A DNA stretch of 64,000 nt, taken from positions 54,641,186 to 54,705,185 of the forward strand of contig OX392529.1 in assembly GCA_947623455.1 (NCBI GenBank), given 5' to 3'. This document shows positions 1 to 12,400 of this stretch, in pieces. The notes under the pieces were generated by a model. That model was not told the DNA's origin and ran no database searches. It saw only the letters and a program-made list of their open reading frames with translations. Each line of letters opens with the position of its first letter. Position 1 is the first letter of the stretch. A program made the position numbers and the translations under genes. This DNA is from Mimachlamys varia (Eukaryota; Mollusca; Bivalvia; Pectinida; Pectinidae).

Positions 1-1650
1 TCGATTCAGGCCTCCAGACATTATCAGACACAGATTACTGGATTCATTTCAGGAATATTTGATGCTGGTGATGCTGAAAGCAACACAGCAACTATTCAAA
101 GTGTGTTATTCTTAAAACGCATTAATTCTAGGATTTAAGCAGGCGATATAATTCCATAAATACGACACCATACAGTGTTTTCGTTTACTATTATTGGATC
201 AGAGGCAGGCAAATAAGCAATGGTTATTAAATTAACATGCTCGGGATTGAATCATGCAACAAATTAAAGCATTGCAATGAAGATTTCTTAACAACAAAAA
301 ACCACAAGACTGCAAACATATTTCTTGATCAAGTCTGATGAACATTTTTTAATGTCTGTCTTTACTGTAAAGTTTTTTGTCCTTTTTTTTTCTTTTCCTA
401 CCAAAAAATTATATTCAGCAAGATCCATTATTGTCTATATGAGCTAGCATCAATCTTCAAATGATTTGTTTAATCCGGCCTTTCTATTCTGACTTCTCTC
501 TCTCTAAATTTTGAAACAATTTAAAAAGTTATATATCCTCCTTAATGTATATCAAATCGGTAATTATCTACACGGAATAATATATAAATATATATCGAAA
601 ACAAACCATAACAAACTGCCTCTTTTGTGATATTCTATCAAAATGTTTCGTGATCAATAGCATTCAACAGCCAGATACCTTTTAGAAGTTAAAGCTGTGT
701 CCACAAGCGACTATCAATTATGGTTTAAAATACCGTTGGACATCCATTAATATCTAAAACCCAAAACAACTACCTTTGCATATTTTAAAGTTCAGCTACA
801 TCAAATTTATCAATAAGATCACATTTATACTTAAGATAAAATCTAATGGAATTTTATTTCATTAATTCATTAACCTATAAAAATATATACAACATACAAA
901 TGATAAAACTTGAGCAATACAATCTGTCCAAAATTACATATGTTTGGAAAGTATGATATGAAAACAAAACGGGACGTTACAGACAGTGACGCCAGTTGAG
1001 CAAATATGTATTGCAAATATTAAATCAAATTAATGGTCTATTACATACTTTTTAAAAAGTTTTCTGATTAATTGCAATTTCAAATCATATTAAGTAAATC
1101 AAGTATTTGAATTAATAACGAAGTTTCTTTTCCATCCACACCACTTATTGAAAACTATCGAGATGTGTTTACGGGAAATATGCTATTACTTTGAAAAATA
1201 ATTTAGCTTCTATTTCACGAAAAAATGTACGATTCCATTGAAAAATAATTAATTCATTTCCCAAAGTCATATATTATACAGCAAGTTATTTTACAATACA
1301 TATACTACAGGATATTACTTCAACGAGCCAAATCAGGAAAACAATTGTTGGAAATTAAGTCTGTAAGTCAAATAACTCTTTAACAATGTTTTCGTTATGA
1401 AGTTACACAAGTTGTAAATTTTTCAAGTAAACTTAAAAAAACAAACAAACAAAAATACTACGAACAACTAAAAAACAATGCATACAACATCTAGAACACA
1501 AAAACTGCATTCCAACATTCAGTTATGAACACGGGATTCTTAGTTGGGATATAACAAACTCTCTCATTCCGACAACCAAGACTGAAGACATCAAAAACAT
1601 TATTTTCAAAAGATTAAACAAATATATGAAAGGGATGTTATATCAAATAT
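1..1650. other. 3' UTR remainder or downstream intergenic DNA, no gene seen
   Basis: AT-rich, no open frame with coding character on either strand, no recognisable repeat. It may include alternative 3' UTR of the minus-strand gene. Confidence 0.5.
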
Positions 1651-1654
1651 ATAT

Positions 1655-1680
1655 TTTATTAAAAATACATTCAATTTATT
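1655..1680 (-). other. candidate polyadenylation signals of the THSD7A-like gene
   Basis: Two AATAAA hexamers on the minus strand (1675-1680 and 1655-1660) lie about 105-130 nt after the stop codon. They are the first good signals downstream. A longer 3' UTR is possible, since more AATAAA copies occur further on (near 853-858). Confidence 0.45.
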
Positions 1681-1783
1681 TGGGTTGAAACATTTTTTTA
1701 TGATATAATGGTTATAGGCAATGAGAGTGTTTACGGAGGAAACTGATCACAATAGCGATTTTGACTTTTCTCTAAACAAATTC

Positions 1784-3476
1784 TTATAAAATAGTTTCTT
1801 TCCACGTGCGCTCACTGCCCTGGGCGTCGGACATATCATTTGAGCTAGTGGTTTTGTTTCCGTCCTTGATAACATGACCGTCCGCTCGTGGCAGAGACCT
1901 ACTCCTGTGGGAGGACGGCGAGGAACTACCTCTGCTACTGATACGAGTGTCGGAGTTCCTTTTTTGTAGTTTATGCAATTTCTTTGCCTTCCGCGGCCTG
2001 TCTCTGAGCACAGGGGAAGAGTCCTCTCTAATGCTAGGATTAGCACTAGATGCAGAGCAAGTGTCAGCAATTACGCCCGAATCAACTTGAGCAGCCTCTA
2101 ATGGATGCTGCAGTTTTGTCTGGCGCTTCAACTTTGGCCGACCAGGTCGAACTACCTCAACTTTTGGTGATTCACTTTCACTTCTCGGTTGGTTTTGATG
2201 CAGCTGCCGCTGAAAGTCATCCGGTTCTTTTCGCGCACCCCCATTCCATATCGTTGTCAATCGTCTCGGTGCACCACGATCACGCGACTTACACATGTAT
2301 AATCTATCACTTCCACTGTCCGACTCGGTTTCGTTGGTTGAATAATCAGTCGAACTCTTGTTGCTATAGTTACTGCTACAGTCCGCTAAAGGTATATCGT
2401 CCTTGTCAAAGTTATCGTTATTATTATTGTCATTTTGCAGCAGCAGAGGAACGGCCTCTGCTTCCAGGGATGGATACACCTTGAGAGGCTGGTCTGGAGA
2501 CGAATTTGACAACAGGGGATCATTTTCCGTGTCCGACTCAACGTCAGATGGAGAGGTAGTCGTGCTTTGGTCAAAACTACAACCTTGACCTCCATCCGGG
2601 ATTGAGTACAAATGCATATCACGGGGCCTCTCGTCTCTAGATAAGGAGTCGATCTTCCTTGTAAAATCTTCAACAAGGACATTTAGACTTTCCATAGTGA
2701 TATTTTTAGGTGGAAATTCACTAGTTTCAATCAACGATTTCAGCGACGAGGACGTCAATGGCTTCGTTAAATCGTTATCTGAAGGAACCGAAACAACAGT
2801 GTCCGGAACGTTTGCTGTGACGTCATTGTTTTCTGCAGCTTTACCAATTGGGTATGACGATACAGACGTCCCTGTCACAGATGCAGTCGTCATCGACGTG
2901 GACAGAGCAGAATCTGAATTTGTCCTTCCACGGTAAGGAAAACTTTGAGATTTCGGAAGAAAATTGGGCATATCTTCCGACTGTTCCGAGTCCGACCTGA
3001 TGGGAAACTGACGTATAGATCGAGGTGATATGGTAGAGGCAGACGACATTTCACACGACGGAGAAGCTTGCATGCAGTTAAAATCGGAAGACATGCCAAC
3101 ATGCTCAGGACGGACTAGCGGCATTTTGACAATGGTTTCATTTTTACAATCATGCAAATCTTTGTCAGGAGGGGTGTTGGAGGCAGCGGAAGTGCAGGGA
3201 CAAACGTGGGTCAGTATTTGCGACAGGCTACTGCATTCTCCGTGATTATCTTTGGCCTGAACACATGAACCTACACTCATGTTGCACTTTGTTTCCAGCA
3301 TTCGATCGTTCGGCAGCGTGTCTATAGGAGTGGGGATTGATTTACAGACGCTGCAGTTATCTGGAGTTGTGAGCCCATCCGGGTTGTTTCGGGAGGTGGA
3401 GCCGGTATTACTGGCACTATCTAGTCTGTCTAGACTGCCCTGATTCCGGGGACGTGGGCCGTAGTGCAAGAAATCA
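1784..3476 (-). CDS. THSD7A: THSD7A-like exon 23: very long cytoplasmic tail and stop
   Basis: Residues 1464-2026 plus TAA. The acceptor is 'ctttctgtacag|TGATTTC'; the split codon gives Ser. The tail has no recognisable domain and is rich in Ser, Thr, Asn and Asp. Visible short motifs: acidic di-leucines 'ENDPLL' (1780-1785) and 'EAVPLL' (1803-1808), 'YPSL' (1797-1800), 'RGRTNS' (RxRxxS), a basic patch 'RPRKAKKLHKLQKR', 'RSRSLP' (exact mode-1 14-3-3 form) and C-terminal 'ETIL' (class I PDZ ligand form). The vertebrate tail is about 30 residues as I recall it, so this extension is invertebrate-specific or lost in vertebrates. The reading frame is clearly real: it joins in phase and stays open for 564 residues in AT-rich DNA. 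Confidence 0.93.
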
Positions 3477-6400
3477 CTGTACAGAAAGAAGCAGAGAGAG
3501 AAATAGACCACAAACATTAAAAACACAAAAAATGAAGCAGAATCGTGTACTGTATACATCTGTGGCAACCAATTACCTCCCCTGATGTTATGGTGTCTTT
3601 ATCAATTAATGAACATTCGCTTATCATTATTTTATTCAAATGTGTCATCATAATTGATGAAATTAATACCAAAGTCTGAAAAATAAACAGATCGGTTGAC
3701 AGGTCCATCATACAGACCAGTTTGGACAGTTACAGTTTGAACTGTTATATATGTTTATAACTTTAAATTGAAATAGCATACTGTCAGATACAAATACTTT
3801 GGAAAAGTCGTTACGAGACATATCAATTTTATTTTTTTGTTTTCATGACAATTGTCAAAGTAGTTTCAAAAACATTTTGTACAAATTAAAGAGTTTTAAA
3901 TTGCAGTTTGTGAACATCTTTAAGCAGAAGCAGTGATACATATTGATATTACATCATACTTTGCAAAAATTGAATATATATCACAAACTACCACGAATAG
4001 GATGAAATGATATATTGGACTATATATACATATCATGGGTCCTATCTAAATACATATACTCAGGCTAGCAGGTGTCACCTAATGATGTATACAGTACCTA
4101 TACTGACCAAACAAAACAAAATGGAACAACAAAAAGTATAATTGAACATAAAATAGATTATATTTACGAAGAGTATATCTAAAATATACCCAATACGAAA
4201 TAATAAACACATTCAATATAAAACATATGTAATACTTAATATATAGATATATACATATATATGATTTAAGGAAATGCATGAAATAAAGTAGTGAAGCATA
4301 CTAAAAACTACTGAAAATCTACTACAAACTGAATGTGATCGATGCTAAGATAATAGCTAACCTCCAAATTAATTCTAAGATCAGTTTTGTACTTTTATCT
4401 TTTTACTGTCTGTAAAAGGTTTCAGAATGGTTATTTTATTTTATACATGATACCTAACCATGGAATTTTTTTTTATGAAATTGCAATTTATCAAGAATTC
4501 AAATCCCATACTACTGCATAGATATAAAGAGAGGAGAAAATATATGTTGATAACCATAAAAACCTTTACTTGACAAGCTACTCATCTCCTGTTTTTCAAA
4601 CACTTATCAAATGTATTCAACTTATTCTTCATGTAAAAAATTATCTTTGCATAGGTAAAAGAAAAATCTACATATTTCTAAACTTAGCCAATATCAAAAT
4701 CGTTTTCTGTCACAGATTTAATTTAAATATGAAGAATGCAGAGGTTGGTTCCAAAACGATATATCAATTGAAGAAATCATTCTGGATAGTTATTTCAAAA
4801 TGCATTCAAGTGTTTGTCCAAAAATAGAAAGTAAGGCAATAATGCTTTTTAAAATGTTATTAAAATAATTTTGATAACATTTTTTTTCTAATTCATTTAT
4901 GATTAATTGTTCTAATACCAGGTAGTCTTTTTGCAGTTATATAATTGACTTTAATGGAAAATAGAAATGACTTAAATACAACTTAGAAACCCTGATACTT
5001 ACAAAACACTGACAGTCTAAGCAGAAGAAGGTTAAGCTGTGTATTAATAATATACAAATTTAAAAGGAGAAGCTAGAACACATTTATATCATTATAGCAT
5101 AACACTACAAATATATTAAACGTCTAGCTACTCATTTCTAGCTTCACATTTCCACCTTCACATTTCTACCTTCACATTTCTAAAGATATGTCCCAAGACT
5201 ACCTATACAGTATACTACAACTAAGTTATAGACTACTTTAACAATACTGATAATGTATTTCACAACTGTTACAATTCTACAAACGTATCATGTTAAATTA
5301 CACAAAATTGAAGGGTGATAACTCTATGCCAGCAAAACAACTTTTAACTAATTGTTTATAAAACACCTATTATTTGAGACGTTATCTTGTTTTCTTTGGT
5401 AGATCAATTTCTTTCCCTCATTACTTTTTGTTACAAAAATGAATACGTGTAAAACAAATGTGTTATTGTGCTAGTCTTAATGAACAACCTCTTATAGGCA
5501 ATATCACTTCATAAGAAGCGTTAGCCTACATAGCATTAGTCATCATTACTGTATAATTATTTGTTCGTTTATATCAGTTATGTTCTTAACAATATTGGTC
5601 AGATAATGATATATACTCTCAAGATAATATAACTTCCATCAGATAATGATTTAAACAATTTAGCTCTTGAACTCTGATAATGCTAACGGGACAATTCCTT
5701 CAAGATAACATAATTTCGATTAGATAAATTATTTAAACAATTTAGCAATTGAATTTACAGTAGACTAATTTTAAACTTTTATCTGTTAATTCTGCATCAA
5801 CTTAAAATCTGATTTAAAGCCTAAAAGAATATCTATACAGAATAAAAGTGACAGAAAATCGATAAAATAATGCTAACAACCAGGCATGGGAGATAATAAT
5901 CAATACTTACAACAGACAGGGGAGATAATAATCAATAGTTACAGACAGACAATTCAAGGGAGATAATAAAAAAAATTTACAGACAGACAAGGGAAAGGAA
6001 TTACCAATCAAAGAAATAATAATAACAATAAAAAATGTATATTATATTGCATATAACAAGCACAAGTAAGACATTAAGCTAATATGACGTCTACAATGAA
6101 GGTTAATGCAAAAGTGGCAAAAATATTAAATAAAAAAAAATTAAGAAAAAAATATTAATAAAATCATCACTTACCTCATGTTGTATAGAGCGACTGTGAC
6201 AAATATCACAAATATTGTGCCCACGGCAATAACAGCATACGTCCAGATATTGAGTTGTCCTTCTGTAGATAAGAAACATGTAGAGTATTTAATTTAATTT
6301 TTCAAAATGTCTCATCAGTGAAAGATGTAATTGAGATGCTTGCAATTGAAGATAATAATACTTTACCTTCAGTACAATTCAAGAATACATTTTTCACATT

Positions 6401-9400
6401 CTGAAAACCCAAAATAGATAATAAGTGATTTTTTTTAAAGTTGAAAATGCCAAAACATATCTAGAGCTTTACAATGAGAATTTGAGGTCCAGGAAAACGT
6501 AAGCAGCAGTACCAGTTTGGGACAAGAAAACGAGAAGCAATCTTACTAACACTTAATGTGTCTCAAGGAAAATTGAAAATTTAACTGATATAAACGTGAT
6601 GTAGTTGATGAAAACCTCAACTGATTAATAAAATATGGTAACTATCAAAATGTTGTGTAATGATTATCTTAAACCTGAAATATCTCCGATACAAATCAAG
6701 TATTTTAACAGAGAAAAATATTTAAAAAAATAAAATTCTTATAAAAATATACGAGTACAAAAGTCATGTTTTATCCATTGCTTCATCTATCAAAATTTTA
6801 TTACCTCTAAGGAAAGAATTTTAAGTCGTCTTTGTGTAAGTCAAATAAATCAAAATACAATGTGCACATAAAATATTGACTACATGAATAACCATTCCTT
6901 CAGCTGTTCATCTCCACGTTTAGATTAGATTGTCATTTAGACACACATAACCCTTTAACAATCAATAGACATAAAATTTCAAATTTAGATGTTTCAAATG
7001 TCAATCTCAACACAACATCATTAATAACAGTTTAATAAGTGTTAATAAGGGTTCTGGGACAAAACTAAGAATAATGGGTTCATAATGCTTGCAGAATTTT
7101 TAAATAGATTTTTTTTTGAGTCGCACAGTAAGGATTTCCCATGATCAATTTACACTTAACATCTAAAAGGTATCGTCTGATGTGCACTTTTATTAAGTTA
7201 TGAGCCTAGATATTTGTTACCCAAAATTTACACTTGACGTGTAATAGGTATTGGGTGACGTGCACTTTTATTAATTTATGAGCCTAGATATTTGTTATCC
7301 AAGTTGGAAAGATTATAAATAGGATATATCGACCATGTTGTACAGATTAGCAATTGACATGGTTGTGCGTAGAAAGGTACAGTGTAGAAAATTACAAACT
7401 TTTTTTCTTTTTCATTATTACACATTTATATATACATGTACAATTATACAATTATACATGTATAAGTTTACAATGAAACTACAGTGGTATGATGACCACA
7501 TAAATGTTTGTATTTCTTAATAGAAATTGACAATGCAATCATTTAACTTAGTACCATTTTTTAAAAAAAATATCAAGGAGGTTCACTATTACATATAACA
7601 TTTTAATAAATCATGTTTGAAATGAAGGCTTGATAATAAACTCTTACAAACCATATTCACATGGGTGCTAACCTCTGAAACCTCCAATGAAGGAGATCCC
7701 CCTGTTCCACAATTGTATATATAAGGGAGAAAGTGGGTAAAATACTGTTGAAACTGCATCTTTCGATTTGTATGAATCAAAATAGCTCCAAAAAGTATTC
7801 ATTTGATCCTGACACACCTGTTAATGTCATTACACACACTCTGCAGTAAAGTAGCTAGGATATCATTTGACAACATGATATTGCTTTTGAGTTTGTTTGA
7901 GTTCTAAATGATAACTCACTACTTAAATGAGGAAAAATTCGAAGGAGATTGGTACATTTTGGGCAAAATGAGTGAGTCTCCCTCCTAATGAGGGAGAATA
8001 AACAGGTATTTATTCATATTGGAGATCTGAGATCAAAGTTTGCTATGTTTAACTGATTCATGTTTGAGCAATCTGACTGACATAATTTTTCATAGTTCAC
8101 ACTTGGTTATACAAGTTTTCTCTAACATTATTGTTTAATACTGGTACATATTGCAAACCTGTTAACCCTCCATCATTATGAGGGAGACTCACTCATTTTG
8201 ACCATAACTTACCAACCTCCCTCCAAACTTCCCTCATTTAAGTCCTATCTCACACCAACTCGAAATCTACACCCTGTGGTCAAAAGATATCCTAGTTAAT
8301 GTAGGGTTTGTGTAATGACCATAACAGGTGTGTCTGGATCAAATAAATACTTTTTGAAGTTGTTTTGATACATAAAATGGCAAAGACAAATTGAGTAATG
8401 CCGTTTAAGACCTATTTCACTCATTTTCTCCCTCATTGAAAATGTGGAAAGAGGGAGATCTCCCTCATTGGGAGGTTTTAATACCTATGAAATTGGTACA
8501 TGTAGTATGAAAGCGTGTCTTTAAATCTAGCCTCTGTGATACTTTCTGTGTGTTGTTTCTCATTAATAAGAAGTTTATATTTGCTGTTTATGAGAAATTA
8601 ACTTCTGTTTCTTTTTAACATCAATTCATCATGCATTTTTAACCCATGCCAAGAATGTATTTTGGGTTCAGATTTTTGTTAATCATTCTAATTAAAGGAC
8701 TGATGTAATACAATCATTAGATATTAATTAATCTTCTTCCTATAGTAATTGTAAACCTTTCTTCCTAACACAAGAAAAATAATTAGTATACAGTTTGTTA
8801 ATAAGAAACAAATATAAATAAAAAGATAGATTTTTTTTACAGTTCCGTATTAGGAGAAGTTTGCCATACAACAGAAATATTTCAAAGTCAAATTTCTAAA
8901 AGAGTGATAAGTAATGCACCATCCATTTATTAATTTAACAATTGATCAGACTTGATACCAGTGTAAGATCATGTAATTCATTTTTGAAGTACATAATTTA
9001 TGCACAAATCACTTTACATTATTCAGAAAAATATACAAGTAGCGGATTGAAGTTGGTAAATACATGAAATTATTCAATATCAAAATCAGCACTTTTTAAC
9101 AAGAATATTTTCAATTGTTATTTATTTTTGCAACACTGAAATATTTCTGTCAGTACAGTTTTGTGAGTATGAAAAAAAGGAAAATAAAATAATTAAATAA
9201 ATAAATAAAACATCTGTGTATTTCTTACCTTCTTCCACTTTTTTAACTGAGTTAAAGATATTTGAAATTCTTTTTAGATACTGTATAACCCATTGAATTA
9301 AAAGACTGGCTATTTAAATGATAACTGAAATGTTAAATCTCCTATTTAAAATTCTGTGTGTATAGCTATCAGAAAAGGTGACAGATGATGACACATGATA

Positions 9401-12400
9401 ACAAGAGGCCCAATGGGCCTGCTTCGCTCACCTGATATCAATCTCACATTTGTATCCTTAAAGTGGACTGAATTAAACCTAGATTAAGTCATTCTGAAGA
9501 ACACAATGAAATTTTAACATTTTTGTTCCCTGTGACATTAAAGGTATAACAATGATAGACTTTATATATATTGATATGTCCATACATGAAATGCTTCTAT
9601 TTACTCACTATAAACCATTAAAATGTTAATATGTTTACTCCTACAGTTAAAGACACATGAACATCAATTTATTTTCATTTTAAAGATGGAGAAATGTTGA
9701 TACAGGAAATCTGTTAACATGTACTTTTGTTTTATAGAATATAGATACTGATTTATGACAGCTGTTATTCTAGAGACAGATATGATAAAAGAAATCTGTA
9801 TATATTTCTACATTATAGATTAATACAGTCAAACCTGTCTATAAAGACCGCTCAAGGGGAGACAGAAAAAACGATCACTATAGACAGAGTGCCTTTATAG
9901 ACAGGTCGAGATTTTTGGACCAATCACTTTAATTGAAAATGACAAAAATGACTTCTCATTAAATAGGGCATTCAGTATAACATTTTCAAATAGGGCATTC
10001 AGTATAACATTTTCAGAAGTCAAACTTTTTGAAATATATTTTTATAAAATTATTTTTAGGTTTAAATCTATATTTTTTAAAACATCTTAAAATGGTATGA
10101 TGAATGCCCTATTCAATAATATTCATGTTCATTTTATTACATGTTCCATGCTAGCTGCGATAACGTAGCTCTTCACGATGAGACAATTTTTTTATATTGC
10201 GTCCGGCCGTGGCAGAGCCATAGGAGGCCGGGTATTAATATTAGTACTAGCCTCTTCCTTAAATGACATTTACTAGCTGTTAATAAAAATCGAAATGAAC
10301 ATTTGTGAATTCTTGGTTGAGTTTGTTGTTCTTTTTCTAAAAACATAAAATTAACCCGTAATTCTGATGATTTCGGCCTAACACACCAACAGGCCTGCAT
10401 AAACGTGAACACGAATGATGCAACGCTGTTCAATCGTACCATATGACTACACTCATACTGAAAAGCACTACGCGTTATTGAGGTTAGGAAATAACCAAGA
10501 TCGTCGCTATCAGTAGCCAATCAAAATGCAGGATATTGTCGAAAACAGATGCAGCAGTGATAGGCTCACCGGAAAGATTTCATTTGTCATAAAATAATAA
10601 TTTCTTCAATCAATGTGTTTTACAACTTACTTTAAACATTTATAGTATTTTCTACTTGTGAATCATGTACGCAAATACCGGACATTTGGTACGGAGCTGT
10701 GCAACGGGTTGCCGGAACGGCTGACATTGTCTGACGGACCAGCCAATTTCGCGTTGCCTGCAAAGTGTGTAGGAATTCTTGTAAAAACATTGTATGGCTT
10801 GGAACATGGCGACCCACAGGTAACAAATGACTTACATCGATAAACCGCGAGGCTTGCGTTATAAAGATAAAGTATGTTCCGAACAACAGCATAAACTTGG
10901 TAAAGGGGAGGCAACTGTAACAGCCAAATGTGAGATCAAAATAAAATATGTTCACCGGAAATCGGTCGTTATAGGAAGTGAACTAGTGACCGTCGTTCCA
11001 AAATTACCGGTCGTTAGCCACATTAGACTGGTGGTCGTTAAACAGATGGTCGTTATATAGTGAAATCTCACAGGGAATCTGAAAATCGGTCGTTATAGGA
11101 AGCGAACTAGCGACCATCGTTACCGGTCGTTAGCCACATTAAACTGGTAGTCGTTATACAGATGGTCGTTATATAGTGAAATCTCACGGGGAATCTGAAA
11201 ATCGGTCGTTATAGGAAGTGAACTAGCGACCGTCGTTTCAAAATTACCGGTCGTTAGCCACATTAGACTGGTGGTCGTTATACAGATGGTCGTTATATAG
11301 TGAAATCTCACGGGGAATCTGAAAATCGGTCGTTATAGGAAGCGAACTAGCGACCGTCGTTTCAAAATTACCGGTCGTTAGCCACATTAGACAGGTGGTC
11401 GTTATACAGATGGTCGTTATATAGTGAAATCTCATAGGGAATCTAAAAATTGGTCGTTATAGACAGGCAGTCGTTATAGACAGGCGGTTGTTAGAGCAGG
11501 TTTGACTGTATATATTTGTACACTGATTCTTGTTCTCTATAATAATATTGTTTTGTCGTAGATACAATTATCAATTATTGACCTTTTGTGAGGTCAATAT
11601 GGTCTTATACCGACCTGGTAGAATCAAATATTGACAGAGGACGAAGCCTGAGGTCATTATTTTAGATTCTACCACTTCAGTATAACACCATATTGACCGA
11701 ATCAAAGGTACTTCATGTTCGTATTAGATATGAACGTATTTGCAAAAGACTGAAATTGCATTATATCTGTCTTGATAAAGAATGAAAATGATGTCACAAT
11801 GCTTATGGCATTAAAAATGCAATATTGACTCGGTACTTCTTAAAGTAGAAACATCAGGTCAATATCACAAAACAGTGACCTGCAAGTGGTCACATTTTAA
11901 TCAATTTGAAATGAGGAAAGTCGGACCATATCTAATATATATTTATACGGATTCAAAAGGTCAGTAAATTTTTAATGAATAGACATATTTCACTATATGG
12001 ACTTGAAGGACAACTCTATTAAATAGACGTGTCATATCTACTCACTTTAGGTTCTTAATATCTTATGTTTAATATAATACTGTTATTATATGACTTAATA
12101 ATCTTCATAACTAAAGACAAATAAAACCCTACAAAATGATAATGCTTGATGAAAAAATGATATATATAAAAAAAAAAGATAAAATAATTGATAATAATCA
12201 AAGAGAATTATGAAACCAACAACGAAATCATTGATAAAGATTGAAATAATGAAGTAAACAAACAAAATGTTTATGAAATCAAAGAAAGCTACAGTATCAT
12301 AACAGCAAATCATTTCTATAAAGCTGAAAATATCACAACACTAACCAAACCATTCACCCCTGAAATTTCAAAATGGACTATTCCAACCTTTGGTTCCGAA

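Noticed and set aside
2050..3245. Plus-strand frames of 60-144 codons over the last exon
   Set aside because: Antisense shadows of the tail-coding exon, whose frame is supported by splice phase.
10173..10955. 115- and 107-codon minus-strand frames
   Set aside because: They lie inside a TIR element, show no transposase or other family motif, and have no splice context.
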